This document shows positions 61,313 through 64,000 of a stretch of 64,000 nucleotides of DNA, in pieces. Both the position numbers and the translations under genes were made by a program. Source of the stretch: Epiperipatus broadwayi (lineage: Eukaryota > Onychophora > Udeonychophora > Euonychophora > Peripatidae); assembly GCA_028023455.1 (NCBI GenBank), contig JAQFVV010000318.1:682001-746000 (forward strand). The letters run 5' to 3'. The notes beneath the pieces are model-generated. The model did not search any database and was not told the DNA's origin. It saw only the letters and a program-made list of their open reading frames with translations. Within the stretch, counting starts at the first letter, position 1. Each line of letters begins with the position of its first letter.

Positions 61313-63425
61313 TATATGCTAATAAATAAAATTGATGAAGATAGATTCAAAGTAGCTATGCTTTTATTATTTGCTAGTAAGGATGTTTTGAAAATTGAAA
61401 AACAATTGTGTGACTCAAAAACTCCTGAGGACCTTCCATATGAAGAGTTAAAAAAAGAAATTAAATGCATATTTTCAGCTGGCAACTTTGAAATGGATAT
61501 CTTATCTGCATTTTAGGATGAGAAGCCAATATAATATAGCACTTCTTACACTTGTGAAACAATCTCAATTTGCCACTGAGTTAGAAGATATGTTGCTTGA
61601 CCATTGATTGTTTGGAATATATGCCCATAGTCTGAGGAAAACATTGCTGAGTGAGTCAAATCTGAATTATACAATAGCCCTTGGAAAATGTTTGATACAA
61701 GAAGTAATGTTAGAAGCATCAACTACAGTCATAATGCAAAGTAATTAAATTTCTGTAAATAAAGCACAAGCTGTAGCTACAAGTTTGAAAATGGCAAAAG
61801 AAATTTTGATCTGTAATTGCTGCAGTGTAAAATGCCATGTTAAGAAATTTTGTAAATTTAAAATGGAGAAATGTAAGGTTTGTAAAATTAAAAAACATTT
61901 AGCTCATGTCTGTGAAGACAAAGACAATAGTCATGAAAGCAGTTAAGTCAGAAAATCATGAGGAGGTAGATTAAGAGACAAAACATCTGTTAACAAGATT
62001 AATGACCCAGATGATGGTCATATTGTGTTAGATGTTACTGTTTGTGAAAGTAAATGGACAGCATTTTTTGACATATAAAGAATGGATAAAAATTAATGGC
62101 AACAGTAAAAGAAAATGCACACTTCAAAATATGCAGGTATTAGCCACAGAATTAAAAGGCAACAGAATTGACATATGAGAAAGTTGATATACCATTAAAT
62201 ATTAATGCTAAAGCTGTTGTTTTACCACTACATATTGTGAAGTGTACAAGTCCTCTACCAGCAAGAAATTGATTTGATCCATTGGGAATTTGTCTTAAAA
62301 TAATTAAGAGTTCAGTTGGAAACAAAAGTTAGAAATATGTTTTCTTGTTTATTTAAGCCAGGATTAGCTGGATTAAAAACATGGCAGGTGAATAGTGAAA
62401 TTGTAAATTATGCACAGCCTATATTATGAAAACCATGTAAAGTTTCATTTGTCTTAAAACCCAAAGTTGAACTGACTATTAGAAATATGGTCAATAGAGG
62501 TGTGTCATCTCCAGTTAAAAATTCATCATGGACTACCCATAGTTGCAGCTCTAAATCCAGATAGGAGCATTTTGATTGTGTGGAAATTATCATGCTACAC
62601 TTAATAAATTTGTAAATAAAGGAATGTATCCAGTCCCAAGTATATGCAAAGTTTTAGCATCACATCAGAAGATGATGTTCTTTGAAAAAATTGATTTAAA
62701 GTCAGCTTTTCATCAAATACCCATTATGTACAGAACTGTAGTACTCATCTGAGATTTTATAAGTGCAACAAGTTGACTTAAAAGATTACAGTTGCTCTAA
62801 ACATGTTCCAAGTAAAAATGGTTTATTTCAAGGCATGGAAGCAGTTATTCCTTATTTAAATGACATTTTAATAACTGCTTAATCAGAAAGTGAATTGGAA
62901 ACATGCATGTTGAATGTTGGTGCAAAATTGGACAAAGTTGGAACTAGAATTAATCTTTCTAAATGTATATGGGATACATGTGAAATTAAATTTCTGGAGG
63001 ATGTTGAAAACAGAAAGAAAAATATCCTAACCTGGAAAAGGTTATAACATCAAAAATGCCCCAAAGCTGAGGAATGTAAAAGTTTGCAGGATTTTCTAGG
63101 ATTGCTCAACTTTTTTCAGTTTCCTGAAAGGAAAGTCACACATCTTTATATCATTGTATGAGCTACTGCATAAAGGAAAGCACTGGGAATAAATGAAAGA
63201 GCATGATTTAGCTTTCCAGAAAGCAAAAGAATTAATGTCCAAATAGCATCTTGTACATTATAAGAGTGACCAGGAAGTGATTATTATAAGTGATGCCTCA
63301 GATTTCATAGTTGGAGCTGTCATTTCACAATGCAGTTATGTAGGAGAACACCTTATTGTATATGCCTTAAAAACTTTAACAGCTGCTGAAAGTCAACACA
63401 CTGGCTATAATATTTGCTGTTAAAA
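61313..63425 (+). pseudogene. Decayed Ty3/Gypsy (Mag-like) retrotransposon, gag-pol remnant
   Basis: Broken frames in order along the plus strand. A gag segment (61316-61516) is followed by two CCHC zinc knuckles near 61817-61912 (CNCCSVKCHVKKFC and CKVCKIKKHLAHVC). Then come reverse-transcriptase pieces: TIRNMVNRGV near 62480, KNSSWTTP-like near 62517, FFEKIDLKSAFHQIPI near 62680, YLNDILI near 62850 where FxDDxL would stand. Near 63090 is the thumb-like DFLGLLNFF, and near 63275 the RNase H start IIISDASDFIVGA. Stops and frameshifts are frequent, integrase and LTRs are absent, and the 3' side ends at a TA tract (63437-63456). Double knuckles of this type are usual in the Mag/K02A2.6 group. 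Confidence 0.85.
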
Positions 63426-63842
63426 ATATCATCAATATATATATATATATATATAGTTAATTAGAAACCAACCAGTAACCAACTAAACATTCACAATAAA
63501 GATAGTAATCAATATTTTTAACTACTGTCGAGGCAATCTTCTCATCTTTTAATATCAAGATTGGAAATCCACCCTTACTAATGGTCCATTGAATATATAT
63601 GGACACTTAAAGATTGCAACTTGATCACAGAGAATGAAATATTGATACAATGAAGTTTAAATAAACCTCTTTAAAGATGAAATAAACTTGTATCAATACT
63701 TTTAAATTGCTCATGCTTTAAGCATTATTTCACTTATTATTTAAATAATACATGAGCAATTTAAAATTATTGCAGTTTGTAATGTGATAATTGACTATTT
63801 ATTAGTCTGCATTACATGGATATGTTTATTTCATGTTTAAAA

Positions 63843-63988
63843 AGGTTTATTTATTTATTGTCTTGCGTTGTTAGCCGAGAGGTATCGCAGCCGCCATGCA
63901 AGCAAGTAGTTGGTTGCAGACGGTTGTGGGTTCGCGTCCCGGCCGATGCTATGACACATGGAAAAAAAAAAAAAAAGAGGTTTATTTA
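63843..63988 (+). mobile_element. Short SINE with class II tRNA-like head and target-site duplication
   Basis: The body at 63865-63949 has an A box GTTAGCCGAGAGGTATCGCAG, an anticodon arm around GCCGCCATGCAAGC, an extended variable region and a B box GGGTTCGCGTCCC, ending CGATGC. The tail TATGACACATGG and about 15 A follow, as in the minus-strand SINE at 8305. AGGTTTATTTA flanks it at 63843-63853 and 63978-63988, an 11-bp duplication. Its intact B box and long A tail suggest a recent insertion. Confidence 0.8.
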
Positions 63989-64000
63989 AACTTCATTGTA

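Overview
This window is very AT-rich animal nuclear DNA. Introns, dinucleotide satellites, tRNA-derived SINEs, Penelope-like and Gypsy-like retroelements, and the near absence of long open reading frames outside mobile elements all point to a metazoan with a large, repeat-laden genome. The species cannot be fixed from the sequence. It is not bacterial; there are no operons, rRNA genes or CRISPR arrays.

Host gene. The only host gene I can support is a Rab24-like small GTPase on the minus strand. Two exons are visible: 59351-59497 (the DTAG switch II box through the middle of the G domain) and 35123-35216 (the CGTKKD guanine-specificity motif). Their reading phases match and both have consensus splice sites, so they are joined by an intron of about 24.1 kb. 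Earlier exons should lie beyond position 64000 or hidden above 59.5 kb. The last exon or exons should lie below 35.1 kb and were not found.

Mobile DNA inside that intron. The intron carries a complete gag-only LTR retrotransposon (36992-43868; two 2.2-kb LTRs about 99% identical around a 2.4-kb GC-rich interior with gag and no pol). Directly after it comes a 5'-truncated Penelope-like element with a GIY-YIG endonuclease domain (about 44.0-45.9 kb). A second, inverted copy of the Penelope tail lies at 53.6-54.8 kb.

Hammerhead-ribozyme elements. The most interesting content is two sequence-unrelated families of small non-coding repeats, each unit carrying a type I hammerhead ribozyme. Family 1 (472-bp unit) is at 4485-5408 and 22848-25407. 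Family 2 (465-bp unit) is at 32258-33268, with a solo copy at 26458-26621. The three multi-unit insertions are head-to-head inverted arrays of monomers, and all four insertions are bounded by 12-14-bp direct repeats that look like target-site duplications. This matches animal retrozymes, which are thought to be mobilised by Penelope-like machinery; the Penelope endonuclease remnant in the same window fits that idea.

Elsewhere. There are very short SINEs with tRNA-Gly-like or class II tRNA-like heads (8.0, 8.3, 22.1 and 63.9 kb), a head-to-head SINE pair (33.34-33.55 kb), a decayed Mag-like Gypsy element (61.3-63.4 kb), a decayed unidentified coding region (11.46-12.18 kb), several short tandem duplications, and many (TA)n tracts that start with a TTACAA motif. 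Most of the remainder is AT-rich sequence with no supportable gene.
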